Origin: an uncultured Lachnospiraceae bacterium
GTDB taxonomy: Bacteria; Bacillota; Clostridia; Lachnospirales; Lachnospiraceae
NCBI GenBank assembly: GCA_947384285.1
Contig: CANDGI010000011.1
Span: 21,502 to 85,501 of the forward strand
DNA length: 64,000 nt
Reading direction: 5' to 3'
Below, in pieces: positions 28,629 to 37,059 of this stretch. Within the stretch, counting starts at the first letter, position 1. The number at the start of each line of letters is the position of its first letter. A model generated the notes under the pieces. That model made no database searches, was not told where the DNA came from, and saw nothing but the letters and a program-made list of their open reading frames with translations. The position numbers and the translations under genes are program-made.

Positions 28629-29759
28629 ATGTATAAGATTATGACGCCAGGGCCTACCCAGGTAAAAGAAAATATCCGTCTGGCACGGGCAAAAGAGTGC
28701 ACAAACCCAGATTTGGATGAAACATTTGTGGAATTTTACAAAGAAACCTGTGAACAAATCAGCCGTCTCCTCCACACAGAAAATGAGACGCTTATTTTAG
28801 GAGGGGAAGGCATTCTGGGGCTGGAAGCCGCCTGCGCTTCCCTGACAGAGCCAGGAGATAAAGCGCTTGTGCTGGACAATGGGGTTTTTGGAAAAGGATT
28901 TGCAGATTTTGTGTCCATGTACGGCGGACAGCCCCAGCTTTATACGGTGGATGATAAACATCCAATCGACCCTAAGGCTTTGGAAGAATTTTTAAAGGAA
29001 AACCACGATTATAAATATGCTACTTTGGTACACTGTGATACGCCAAGCGGCATGTTAAACGATGTCCATGCCCTCTGCCCCCTGCTTGGGAAATACGGGA
29101 TTTTGACGGTGGTGGATTCTGTTTCTGCCATGTTTGGGGAAGAACTGGACGTGGATCGGGCAGGAATTGATATTTTATGCGGCGGATCCCAGAAAGCAGT
29201 TTCGGCGCCTCCAGGACTAACCTTTGTAACCATCAGCGGGAAAGCGAAAAAGGCCATGGCAGAGCGGAAAATACCCATAGCTTCTTTTTATGCCAGCCTG
29301 AAAGCTTTTGAAGGATACTATGAGGCAAAATGGTTCCCCTATACTATGCCAATCAGCGATATCTACGGGCTTCGGGCAGCTTTTGACAATATTGAAAAAG
29401 ATACGGATATGCTGGCCCGCCATGCCCGGATTGGAAATGCCTGCAGGCAGGCGCTTGCCGATGCGGGGTTAAAGCTCCACCTGGAACAGGGATTTTCCAA
29501 TACGGTCACCGTATTTGACGTGCCTAAGGAAACCACAGCCCAGGATATTTTAGCGGTGATGCGCAAGGAACATAACATTATGCTGGCAGGCTCCTTTGAC
29601 ACCCTGGCAGGGCAGGTCATCCGCATTGGGCACATGGGAAGCAACGCCAATAGGAAGGATATGGAAGAGGCAATGGGGGCTTTGGAGCAGGCCTTAAAGT
29701 CCCTGGGAGTTGGGCTGAAGTGTTCTCTGGGAGAAAGATTTTGTGAATTGATGGATTGA
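28629..29759 (+). CDS. Class V aminotransferase (alanine-glyoxylate / serine type)
   Basis: A 376-residue PLP enzyme of the alanine-glyoxylate or serine-pyruvate aminotransferase group. The N-terminal YKIMTPGPTQVKENI, the cofactor region DTPSGMLNDV and VVDSVSAMFGEE, and the PLP-lysine motif GGSQKAVSAPPGL are clear. Its amino donor cannot be decided from sequence; serine, alanine or 2-aminoethylphosphonate are the family substrates. GAAAGGAAGG precedes the ATG. nadA lies about 195 bases downstream. Confidence 0.9.
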   Translation: MYKIMTPGPTQVKENIRLARAKECTNPDLDETFVEFYKETCEQISRLLHTENETLILGGEGILGLEAACASLTEPGDKALVLDNGVFGKGFADFVSMYGGQPQLYTVDDKHPIDPKALEEFLKENHDYKYATLVHCDTPSGMLNDVHALCPLLGKYGILTVVDSVSAMFGEELDVDRAGIDILCGGSQKAVSAPPGLTFVTISGKAKKAMAERKIPIASFYASLKAFEGYYEAKWFPYTMPISDIYGLRAAFDNIEKDTDMLARHARIGNACRQALADAGLKLHLEQGFSNTVTVFDVPKETTAQDILAVMRKEHNIMLAGSFDTLAGQVIRIGHMGSNANRKDMEEAMGALEQALKSLGVGLKCSLGERFCELMD

Positions 29760-29831
29760 CAGAATGGGAATATTGTGAGATAGTAAGCAGAAAAGAAGGA
29801 ATTTGCCATCCAGTTTTATCACAGGACAAAG

Positions 29832-29946
29832 GCAGCCCTCTGGGATGGGAAAGAACCAGGGAAAGAAAGCAGGGTGATACCTGTAACGCTTTCAGACGAG
29901 GGTTGCAGCCCTCTGGGATGGGAAAAGACCAGAGAAAGAAAGCAGG
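29832..29946. repeat. 73-bp-period direct repeat in front of nadA
   Basis: About 42 bases at 29832-29873 are repeated at 29905-29946 with three or four changes. The second copy supplies the CAGGAG ribosome binding site of nadA and lies directly before its ATG. Confidence 0.8.
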
Positions 29947-29954
29947 AGCAGATT

Positions 29955-30854
29955 ATGTCAACTTTAGATAAGATTAATCAATTAAAGAAAGAACGCAATG
30001 CGGTGATTTTAGCCCACTATTATGTGAGGGACGACGTACAGGAAATTGCCGATTATGTAGGAGATTCCTTTTACTTGAGCAAGATTGCCACCCAGGTGCA
30101 GGCAGATGCCATTGTGTTCTGCGGCGTATCCTTTATGGGAGAAAGCGCTAAGATTCTCAATCCAGAAAAGACGGTGATTATGCCGGATATGGCGGCAGAC
30201 TGTCCCATGGCCCATATGGCGGATATTGAGAAAATCAACGAGGCAAGGGCAAAGTATGAGGATTTGGCTGTGGTTTGTTATATTAATTCTACCGCATTGC
30301 TAAAGACGTATTCTGATGTATGCGTAACTTCCTCCAATGCATTGAAGATTGTAAAGGCATTGCCGAACCAGCATATTTATTTTATCCCTGATGAAAATTT
30401 AGGGCGTTATGTGGCTTCCAAGGTGCCAGAGAAGCATTTTATTTTTAATGATGGATACTGCCATGTACATAAAAGCATCACGGCCAAGAACCTGCAGATT
30501 GTAAAGGATATACATCCCAAGGCGGAGATTTTAGTGCACCCGGAATGCACCATGGATGTGATTGCCATGGCGGATTATGTGGGAAGCACGTCGGGCATCA
30601 TCCATTACGTAACAGAAAGCCCGGTCAAGGAATTTATTGTCTGCACAGAAATGGGTGTGCGGTACGAACTGGAATTGAAAAAGCCGAAAAAGATTTTTCT
30701 GGATGCTGGACAGTGTTATTGTTCCGGCATGAAGCTTGTCACAGTGGAAAAGATAGCGGAGGCGCTGGAGCAGATGACAAATGTGGTGGAGCTGGAGGAA
30801 GAATTGAGAATCCGGGCGAAGAAGCCATTGGAAAGAATGCTGGAGCTGGGCTGA
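29955..30854 (+). CDS. nadA: Quinolinate synthase NadA
   Basis: A 299-residue [4Fe-4S] enzyme that condenses iminoaspartate with dihydroxyacetone phosphate to quinolinate, in NAD biosynthesis. The three cluster cysteines are seen in FCGVSFM, HPECTMD and CYCSGMK; AHYYVRDDVQE is the N-terminal substrate region. ATG 29955 is chosen because CAGGAG (29943-29948) precedes it and the preceding in-frame residues encode only the duplicated leader. nadB and nadC are not in the window, so their order is unknown. Confidence 0.94.
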   Translation: MSTLDKINQLKKERNAVILAHYYVRDDVQEIADYVGDSFYLSKIATQVQADAIVFCGVSFMGESAKILNPEKTVIMPDMAADCPMAHMADIEKINEARAKYEDLAVVCYINSTALLKTYSDVCVTSSNALKIVKALPNQHIYFIPDENLGRYVASKVPEKHFIFNDGYCHVHKSITAKNLQIVKDIHPKAEILVHPECTMDVIAMADYVGSTSGIIHYVTESPVKEFIVCTEMGVRYELELKKPKKIFLDAGQCYCSGMKLVTVEKIAEALEQMTNVVELEEELRIRAKKPLERMLELG

Positions 30855-31006
30855 GCGGCCATATGATGAGTGTGCTTTGGATGGATATGGCACGCCCTTG
30901 CAGGAGTCTGTTTTTCCCAGAATGGCTGGCTATGGCTCGCAGGACGGCAGGCTGCTTAGATGGACGCTGTGTAATTTGCCAGTTTCTCCAATAGATACAT
31001 CCATAC

Positions 31007-31042
31007 AGGCTCTTCTTACAGAGAAGAGCCTGCGCTTTTTTT
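31007..31042 (+). terminator. Intrinsic terminator downstream of nadA
   Basis: AGGCTCTTC (31007-31015) and GAAGAGCCT (31023-31031) pair and are followed by a run of T residues. It overlaps the 3' end of the convergent transporter gene. Confidence 0.8.
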
Positions 31043-31732
31043 CTTCCGTCCATGCAGATAGCGGGCCAGATAGATAAAAGGCGTGTCCGCGATGCTTGTC
31101 GCAACAAAAATAACATAGCTTGACATAGCAATAGAAATCAGGGTGGAAGTATGATAAGTGCCAAGAAATGCCCCCCAGGTAAATAAAATGGTATTTAAAA
31201 GCTGGGATACCATTGTGGAGCCGTTGTTGCGCAGCCACAAAAATTTTTTCGAGTCTCCGAATTTATTTTTGGTAAATGCCCACCATTTATGGTAAGCCCA
31301 AACATCGAAGAGCTGGACAATCACATACACCCCGATACCCACAGCCATAAGGCGTGGAGTATTGGAAAAAACAGTTCGGATGGCAGGGGAAGCAAAGTCA
31401 TTTTCATTTGGCTGGTACAGCATCCAGGACTGGCTGATAAGAATGAAAAGGACAGAAGTTGCAATCCCAAGGAAAACAGCCGTCTTTGCGGCTTTTTTCC
31501 CATACAGCTCGCTTAAAATATCTGTTACCAGGAAGGTAGAGGCAAATAAAATATTGCCCAGAGTCATTTCCATGCCGAAAGCATTTACGATAATCAGCAC
31601 TTCAATGTTTGCAGCAATGGTGGCCACTACAGTCCAAAGATAAAGCCCCTGTTCCCCGAATAGCCGGAATAAAAGAAGAACAGCGGAAAAAGCCAGAAAT
31701 AAGGATGCCAGCAAAAGAATTTCATTCTGCAT
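31016..31732 (-). CDS. YhhQ family queuosine-precursor transporter
   Basis: A 238-residue protein with about six transmembrane helices, of the VUT/YhhQ (DUF165) family that imports queuosine precursors such as preQ0, preQ1 or queuine. Family segments are NIEVLIIVNAFG, FLVTDILSELYGKKAA and YHKWWAFTKNKF-like (W-A-Y-H-K-W-W). ATG 31732 is chosen because AGGAGGTG lies just upstream; the GTG at 31744 lies inside that site. Its 5' end overlaps the radical-SAM gene, which points to joint salvage of queuosine parts. Confidence 0.88.
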   Translation of the reverse strand: MQNEILLLASLFLAFSAVLLLFRLFGEQGLYLWTVVATIAANIEVLIIVNAFGMEMTLGNILFASTFLVTDILSELYGKKAAKTAVFLGIATSVLFILISQSWMLYQPNENDFASPAIRTVFSNTPRLMAVGIGVYVIVQLFDVWAYHKWWAFTKNKFGDSKKFLWLRNNGSTMVSQLLNTILFTWGAFLGTYHTSTLISIAMSSYVIFVATSIADTPFIYLARYLHGRKKKSAGSSL

Positions 31733-32456
31733 GTTCTGCCGCACCTCCTACGCCAAAGGCAGTATTTTCCATCAAAATATCTACCCGGTCATTGTTTATG
31801 TATTTTGGGTAAAGCTCCCTGGCAAAAATGCCAATGACCCCAGGGTCTGGCTGGATGGGCCGTCTGTTTTTCTGCATAATGTTGATGCAGACCCGTTCAA
31901 AGAAAGCAAGCCCCGTTCGGATGTCTTGTTCCATGCTTTCTGCTGTCTGGCCAGGGAGGCCTTGCAGCAGGCATACCTCATCAAAAAATTGAGCGATTTC
32001 CTCGGGGGAATCGGTATCTATGCCTTTGGATAGATAGCTTTCCCGGAACAGGGAATCAAAGGTTTCCACGCCGGTTTTTATTTTCAGTTCAATTCCATGA
32101 GCAGCAAAACGTCTGCGGAACGGGGCGGTTTCCTTACGGTGGCGCCAATGGCATTCAAAATGTATCTGCCCAATGCCGCGGCTTACGCAGGTCTTTGTAA
32201 TCAGGGCAAGGGTATCTTCATCCAGATCCACGAAGCTGCCGGAGTTGATGACCTCCAGTTTTCCGTGGATTCCAGTGACTTTTTCAAGCTGCTTTTGATT
32301 CAGGGCAGAATTTGCCTTGCCATCCTGGGAAAAATCCAGATGATAGTCGCAGAAGCGGCAGCGTCTCCAGGAACAGCCGAATCCCCGCAGCATCACAATT
32401 TCCCGGGGGTTTTTTTCGTTGATTACCGCATAGCGGCATGGGTTGAAATCTTCCAT
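31722..32456 (-). CDS. Radical-SAM-superfamily protein, probable queuosine-salvage lyase (QueL-like)
   Basis: A 244-residue protein with a cysteine cluster CSWRRCRFCDY, spaced C-x4-C-x2-C rather than the classical C-x3-C-x2-C. The GLPGQTAESMEQD segment and the alternating beta/alpha pattern fit a radical-SAM barrel. It overlaps the YhhQ transporter by 11 bases. Gut Clostridia such as Clostridioides difficile salvage queuine from queuosine with a radical-SAM-superfamily lyase (QueL), which is the best-fitting role given the neighbour. This assignment is inference. ATG 32456 is better spaced from AAAGG than ATG 32462. Confidence 0.65.
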   Translation of the reverse strand: MEDFNPCRYAVINEKNPREIVMLRGFGCSWRRCRFCDYHLDFSQDGKANSALNQKQLEKVTGIHGKLEVINSGSFVDLDEDTLALITKTCVSRGIGQIHFECHWRHRKETAPFRRRFAAHGIELKIKTGVETFDSLFRESYLSKGIDTDSPEEIAQFFDEVCLLQGLPGQTAESMEQDIRTGLAFFERVCINIMQKNRRPIQPDPGVIGIFARELYPKYINNDRVDILMENTAFGVGGAAEHAE

Positions 32457-32887
32457 TTTCATTCCTTTCTATCCATAAAAAATGAGCGCGCCAGAACGTG
32501 CCCACATAGAAAAAACGGTATTCTTCTGGCAGAGGAAGCCTGCGCAGAATCTTTCCGTTTTCAAATCCCTAGTTTTGTTTAGAGACAGGATGGTTACGAA
32601 CTGTCTGATGTAATTGTATGCGTGGATATTCTAACACACTGGTTTTGGAATTGCAAGATAAAATATTTTGTTGTGAAATGAAAAGGCTGAGGGTATAATC
32701 AAATTATAAAAAGTCTGTGGGCAGCTTCCTAGGGAACTGTGCAAAAATAATTTATGTACAGTTCCTAATATGGAGCAAACATCCGATATAATATGAAAGG
32801 CAGCGTTTTAGAGGATTCTGGCATAAACAACAATGAAACATAATATGTTTCATTGTTGTTTATGCCAGAATAAAGTGAAAGGAATGA
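32457..32887. other. Divergent spacer with two inverted repeats
   Basis: No gene of confidence. It carries an 8-bp-arm repeat GGAACTGT/ACAGTTCC (32733-32740 and 32758-32765), a TATAAT box (32787-32792) without a clear -35 partner, and the long hairpin described separately. Confidence 0.55.
32816..32870. promoter_or_regulatory. Perfect 26-bp inverted repeat in a 5' leader
   Basis: The arms 32816-32841 and 32845-32870 are perfectly complementary, with a 3-base loop, immediately before the unknown gene. No T-run follows, so it is probably not a terminator; in RNA it would form an exceptionally stable hairpin just upstream of the ribosome binding site. Confidence 0.85.
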
Positions 32888-33691
32888 GTGGTTATCATGG
32901 TAGACAGAATCAATAATCAAAAGTATTACGACTATTCCAAAGTAAACCAGCAGAAGCGCCAGACCACGGAATCGGCGGAATTTAATCTGAATACAGGAAA
33001 AGAAGGGGTGATTTACGAAAAGGAGCAGCAGAAAAAGCCGGCAAAATCCAAAGAAGCTTCCCTGGAGTTGGAGGAACAGGCGAAAAAAGAGGTGGGCAGC
33101 TCTGGCGTACAACTGGAAATTTCCCATAAGGGACTTGAAAAATCCGCCAGGGAAAAGCAGAAAATATCTTTGGTGGAAGAGGTGAAAAAGTATGCTTCCC
33201 TGGCAGTGGATTTTTTTAAGTCTGTCTGGGATAAGGTGTGGAATGATAATTCCGGGTCAAAAACAGTGGAATTTCCGGAAATTTTGGAGGATAAGTTATC
33301 AGAGCAGGGAGTTTCCCAGGAAATGGGGGTTCTGCAGGAGGAAGAAATGGAACTGCCCGGCGAGGGAGCAGTGCCGGAGGCTTCAAGCGGAACCGGATTC
33401 TTGCAGAGGGCGGCTGCAAGGTTTTCAGAAGAGGGGGCAAAGGACGGCTCCCAGATAAGGTTTTCCAGCCAGATTGCAGAATCCATCTATACCCAGGAAG
33501 AGATACGGCAGATATTCCGCCGGGGCAGCCAGAAGGAAATTGAGGATTTCCTTTCGAACCATGGGGAAAAACAGCTTGCCAGGAATACCGATCTTTTGAC
33601 CCAGTATGACCGGAGCGGAAGCATTGTGGGGCTGAATGGTTCAGACAAAGATTTGATTTTGCATGGGGCTAGGAACCAGATTAAACTTTAA
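32888..33691 (+). CDS. Hypothetical protein, unknown function
   Basis: A 267-residue (or 264) soluble protein I do not recognise. The N-terminal 150 residues are highly charged and low in complexity, rich in Lys, Glu and Gln (for example KEQQKKPAKSKEASLELEEQAKK). The C-terminal 70 residues look folded (YTQEEIRQIFRRGSQKEIEDFL, then LTQYDRSGSIVGLNGSDKDL). No signal peptide or membrane helix is present. The start is GTG 32888 or ATG 32897. It lies between a long hairpin and asnB, apparently in the same direction. Confidence 0.7.
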   Translation: MVIMVDRINNQKYYDYSKVNQQKRQTTESAEFNLNTGKEGVIYEKEQQKKPAKSKEASLELEEQAKKEVGSSGVQLEISHKGLEKSAREKQKISLVEEVKKYASLAVDFFKSVWDKVWNDNSGSKTVEFPEILEDKLSEQGVSQEMGVLQEEEMELPGEGAVPEASSGTGFLQRAAARFSEEGAKDGSQIRFSSQIAESIYTQEEIRQIFRRGSQKEIEDFLSNHGEKQLARNTDLLTQYDRSGSIVGLNGSDKDLILHGARNQIKL

Positions 33692-33780
33692 TAAAAAAAG
33701 GCGTCTGCATATTTTTTTGTCATAATTTTGCAAGCTCTATCATATATTGAACTATATGTAAAAATCGGGAGTGAGCTTTT

Positions 33781-35637
33781 ATGTGTGGAATTGCAGGATT
33801 TTATCATAGAGAAAAGAATTATGGGGAAAATGAGATGCATTATTATCTGCTGCTGGAAAAAATGCATCAGACATTGCAGCGCAGGGGGCCGGATGATGCA
33901 GGCGTTTATCTGGCTGAACACTGTGGGCTTTCTCATAGCCGCCTTTCTATTATAGACATATCTGGCGGCCATCAGCCCATGGTGCGTACCGCGGGAGAAA
34001 AAACATGCGCCATTGTATACAACGGCGAGCTGTACAATGGAGATGAGCTGCGGAGCCTGTTAAAAGAACGGGGATGCGCCTTTGAAACAACCTGCGATAC
34101 AGAAGTTATTTTGCTGGGATTTATGGAATTCGGGCTGGAATTTGTAAAAAAATTAAATGGCATTTTTGCTTTTGCAGTTTTTGATTCCAGAGAAGAAGCT
34201 TTGTATTTGTTCCGGGATCCCATGGGGGTAAAGCCATTGTTTTATACCCAGCAGGAGGGGGAGCTTATCTTTGCTTCCGAGCTGAAAGGGATTTTGGCGC
34301 ATCCCTGGGTAAAACCGGAGATTGATCGGAAAGGCTTCAATGAAATATTTGGAATCGGCCCTGCCAGAAGCCCAGGCTGCGGCGTGTTAAAGGGCATCTG
34401 TGAGGTGCGTCCGGGGGAGTGTTTGATCTGCAGGAAAGAGGGGCTTAAGAAACATACATATTGGAGGCTGGAAAGCCATCCCCATACGGACAGTTATGAG
34501 AGAACCATTGAGAAAGTGTCTTTTTTGGTGCAGGATTCCATCCGGCGGCAGATGGTATCGGATGTGCCTATCTGCACGTTTTTGTCTGGGGGCGTGGACA
34601 GCAGCCTGGTATCTGCAGTTTGTGCAGCCCATCTGGGCAGGCAGGGCAAAAGGCTGGCTACTTTTTCTTTTGATTTTGTAGGAAACCAGAAGAATTTCAA
34701 GGCAAATGCATTCCAGCCCTCCCAGGATAGGCCTTATGTGAAGCAGATGGCGTCTTATATCGGCTCAAAGCATACGTTTTTAGAGTGTGACAACAAACAC
34801 CAGATTGAAATGCTGTATGATTCGGTAAAGGCTCATGATCTGCCTGCTATGGCCGACGTGGATTCCTCTATGCTGTATTTCTGCTCCCAGGTAAGCAAAA
34901 CCTATAAGGTGACGCTGACCGGAGAGTGTGCGGATGAAATTTTCGGCGGATATCCCTGGTTCCACAAGGAAGAATGCATGCAAAGAGATGCGTTTCCCTG
35001 GACGATGGATTTGTCCCCCAGAAAAGAACTGCTGTCCGAAGAATTCCTGGATTATCTAAAGATGGATGACTATGTATCGGAAAGCTACCACCGTTCCATT
35101 GAGGAGACGCCAAGATGGGAGGAAGACAGTCCGCAGGAAGCAAGGCGGCGGCAGATTGCATATCTGAATCTGCGGTGGTTTATGCAGACCTTGCTGAACC
35201 GGATGGACAGAACCAGCATGTACAGCGGCCTGGAGGCTCGTGTTCCCTTTGCGGATACCCGGATTGTCCAGTATGTGTGGAATGTACCCTGGCAGATGAA
35301 GGCAAAGGACGGAGTGGTGAAAAACCTGCTTCGGGAATCAGGCAGAGGCCTTTTGCCGGATGAGGTTTTGTTCCGGCGCAAGTCGCCCTATCCAAAGACC
35401 TATGATCCAGGCTACGAGAATCTTTTGAAAAAGATGGTGCGGGAAATCATTCTGGGCGGGGATTCCCCTATTCTGCAGTTTATAGATAAGAAAAAAACAG
35501 AGCAGTTTTTAAATAAGCCTTCGGACTATGGAAAGCCCTGGTATGGACAGCTGATGGCGGGCCCCCAGATGCTGGCTTACCTGCTCCAGGTGGATGAGTG
35601 GATGAAGCGGTATCAAATCCGGGTGGCAGACAGATAG
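33781..35637 (+). CDS. asnB: Asparagine synthase (glutamine-hydrolysing)
   Basis: A 618-residue enzyme that makes asparagine from aspartate, glutamine and ATP. The N-terminal amidotransferase starts with the catalytic Cys2 (MCGIAGF) and has RGPDDAG, SIIDISGGHQPM and YNGELYN; the synthetase domain has the PP-loop SGGVDSS and LTGECADEIFGGYPWF. The length is normal for AsnB. The 3' end has been partly duplicated just downstream, at the start of a decayed fructosamine-kinase gene. Confidence 0.96.
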   Translation: MCGIAGFYHREKNYGENEMHYYLLLEKMHQTLQRRGPDDAGVYLAEHCGLSHSRLSIIDISGGHQPMVRTAGEKTCAIVYNGELYNGDELRSLLKERGCAFETTCDTEVILLGFMEFGLEFVKKLNGIFAFAVFDSREEALYLFRDPMGVKPLFYTQQEGELIFASELKGILAHPWVKPEIDRKGFNEIFGIGPARSPGCGVLKGICEVRPGECLICRKEGLKKHTYWRLESHPHTDSYERTIEKVSFLVQDSIRRQMVSDVPICTFLSGGVDSSLVSAVCAAHLGRQGKRLATFSFDFVGNQKNFKANAFQPSQDRPYVKQMASYIGSKHTFLECDNKHQIEMLYDSVKAHDLPAMADVDSSMLYFCSQVSKTYKVTLTGECADEIFGGYPWFHKEECMQRDAFPWTMDLSPRKELLSEEFLDYLKMDDYVSESYHRSIEETPRWEEDSPQEARRRQIAYLNLRWFMQTLLNRMDRTSMYSGLEARVPFADTRIVQYVWNVPWQMKAKDGVVKNLLRESGRGLLPDEVLFRRKSPYPKTYDPGYENLLKKMVREIILGGDSPILQFIDKKKTEQFLNKPSDYGKPWYGQLMAGPQMLAYLLQVDEWMKRYQIRVADR

Positions 35638-35659
35638 CCTTTCCGAGGGTTGCAAAGGA

Positions 35660-36067
35660 AGCAGTATCAGATCCGGGCGGTGGGCAGGGGAACATTCTTT
35701 TATGAAGGTGAACCAGGAGAAAAACCAGCCATTTTTTACTGCGGAAGTGAAGGGGCTTGCGGCAGCTGCAAAGACAGGCGCCATTGGGACGCCTCATGTG
35801 ATGGGGAGCGGTTCAGGCCGGGGGAAAGCTTTTCTGCTCATGGGATTTGCAGAAGGAAGGAAACCGGCTGGCGGGTACTGGGAAATCTTTGCCCGCCAAT
35901 TGGCTGGCATGCATCAGGCTCCGGTTTCTGATTTTATTCTAGGAGGAAGGTTTGGCTCTGCACAGGATAATTATATCGGTGCAAGCAGGCAAATCTGCTG
36001 CACGGAGATTTGCGGGCGGGCTTACCTTTCATCGGTGAAGCGTGCTGTCAGGGAATATGCCCTTTGA
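35660..36067 (+). pseudogene. Decayed fructosamine-kinase-family gene (N-terminal fragment)
   Basis: The frame entering through ATG 35702 reads FMKVNQEK, FTAEVKGLAAAAKTG, PHVMGSGSG, FLLMGFAEG and FGSAQDNYIGAS, which follow the N-terminal lobe of fructosamine-3-kinase-like proteins. Normal members are about 280 residues; this ends after about 120, losing the catalytic lobe. The upstream part (about 35660-35687) is a near-copy of the end of asnB, so the true N-terminus has been replaced by a duplication. The remaining open frame of 121 codons may be transcribed but cannot be an active kinase. Confidence 0.7.
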
Positions 36068-36156
36068 TGGGTTTATCTGAAAGATGGTAAAATCGGCAAA
36101 AAGGTGTTATAATCAAAAAATAAACATGCGCTTTGCGAAGAAAGGAATCATTTGAT

Positions 36157-36915
36157 ATGAGGTTTATTTCATGGAACGTAAATGGATTAAGAGCCTGTGT
36201 CCAGAAGGGATTTCTGGATTTTTTCAAGGAGATAGATGCAGACTTTTTCTGTATTCAGGAGACAAAGCTGCAGGAAGGCCAGATTTCCCTGGATTTGCCA
36301 CAAGGGTATGAATCCTACTGGAATTATGCCAGGAAAAAGGGATACTCGGGGACAGCCGTTTTTACAAAACACAAACCGCTGTCGGTATCATATGGGATAG
36401 GCATGGAAGAGCACGATGCGGAAGGCCGGGTCATTACGCTGGAATATGAAAATTTTTACCTGGTAACCTGCTATACGCCAAACTCCCAAAGCGAACTGGC
36501 AAGGCTTGGTTACCGTATGGAATGGGAAGAAGCATTTCTGCAGTATTTAGACAAGTTAAAAGAGCAGAAATCTGTAATTCTCTGCGGAGACTTGAATGTG
36601 GCACATCAGGAAATTGATTTGAAAAATCCGAAAACCAACCGGAAAAATGCAGGGTTTACGGATGAGGAGAGAGAAAAATTTTCCGTTTTGCTAAGCCATG
36701 GCTATGTGGATACCTTCCGGCATTTTTACCCAGAGCTGGAACAGGTGTATTCCTGGTGGTCTTACCGCTTTAAAGCAAGGGAGAAGAATGCCGGATGGCG
36801 GATTGACTACTTTGTAGCGTCGGAGGAATTGAAGGACAAGCTAACGGATGCAAAGATTCACACGGAAGTATTTGGCTCTGACCACTGCCCGGTAGAGCTG
36901 GATGCAGAGCTGTAA
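36157..36915 (+). CDS. xth: Exodeoxyribonuclease III
   Basis: A 252-residue AP endonuclease / 3'-exonuclease for base-excision repair. It has SWNVNGLRACV with the catalytic Asn, FFCIQETKLQ with the metal Glu, GYSGTAVFTK, CGDLNVAH and the C-terminal SDHCPVELD with the general-base His. ATG 36157 follows GAAAGGAATC; the longer frame to 36133 would add a poorly supported tail. It is probably transcribed from a promoter after the pseudogene. Confidence 0.95.
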   Translation: MRFISWNVNGLRACVQKGFLDFFKEIDADFFCIQETKLQEGQISLDLPQGYESYWNYARKKGYSGTAVFTKHKPLSVSYGIGMEEHDAEGRVITLEYENFYLVTCYTPNSQSELARLGYRMEWEEAFLQYLDKLKEQKSVILCGDLNVAHQEIDLKNPKTNRKNAGFTDEEREKFSVLLSHGYVDTFRHFYPELEQVYSWWSYRFKAREKNAGWRIDYFVASEELKDKLTDAKIHTEVFGSDHCPVELDAEL

Positions 36916-36967
36916 TGCTTGGGAGAAATGATATTCCATAAGATTAGGCATTGCTGGCAATCTATAT

Positions 36968-37023
36968 TTCGATACACAGGAAAGGGACATCCTGCCTTGG
37001 CTTTTGTATCCAAATATATGAGG
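36968..37023 (+). repeat. Dispersed repeat, family A
   Basis: A 55-60-bp degenerate element (core CATCCTGCCTTGGCTTTTG then TATCCAAA) found also at 51541-51597, 28484-28530 and 18440-18486. Here it lies directly before the nucleoid-associated protein and in frame with it. Confidence 0.65.
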
Positions 37024-37059
37024 TCTGCTCTGGAACAAAAGATACAGAAGGGAACAGAT

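Noticed and set aside
36919-37059. N-terminal extension of the nucleoid-associated protein
   Set aside because: The extra residues come from a dispersed repeat found in other spacers, and a better ribosome binding site precedes ATG 37060.
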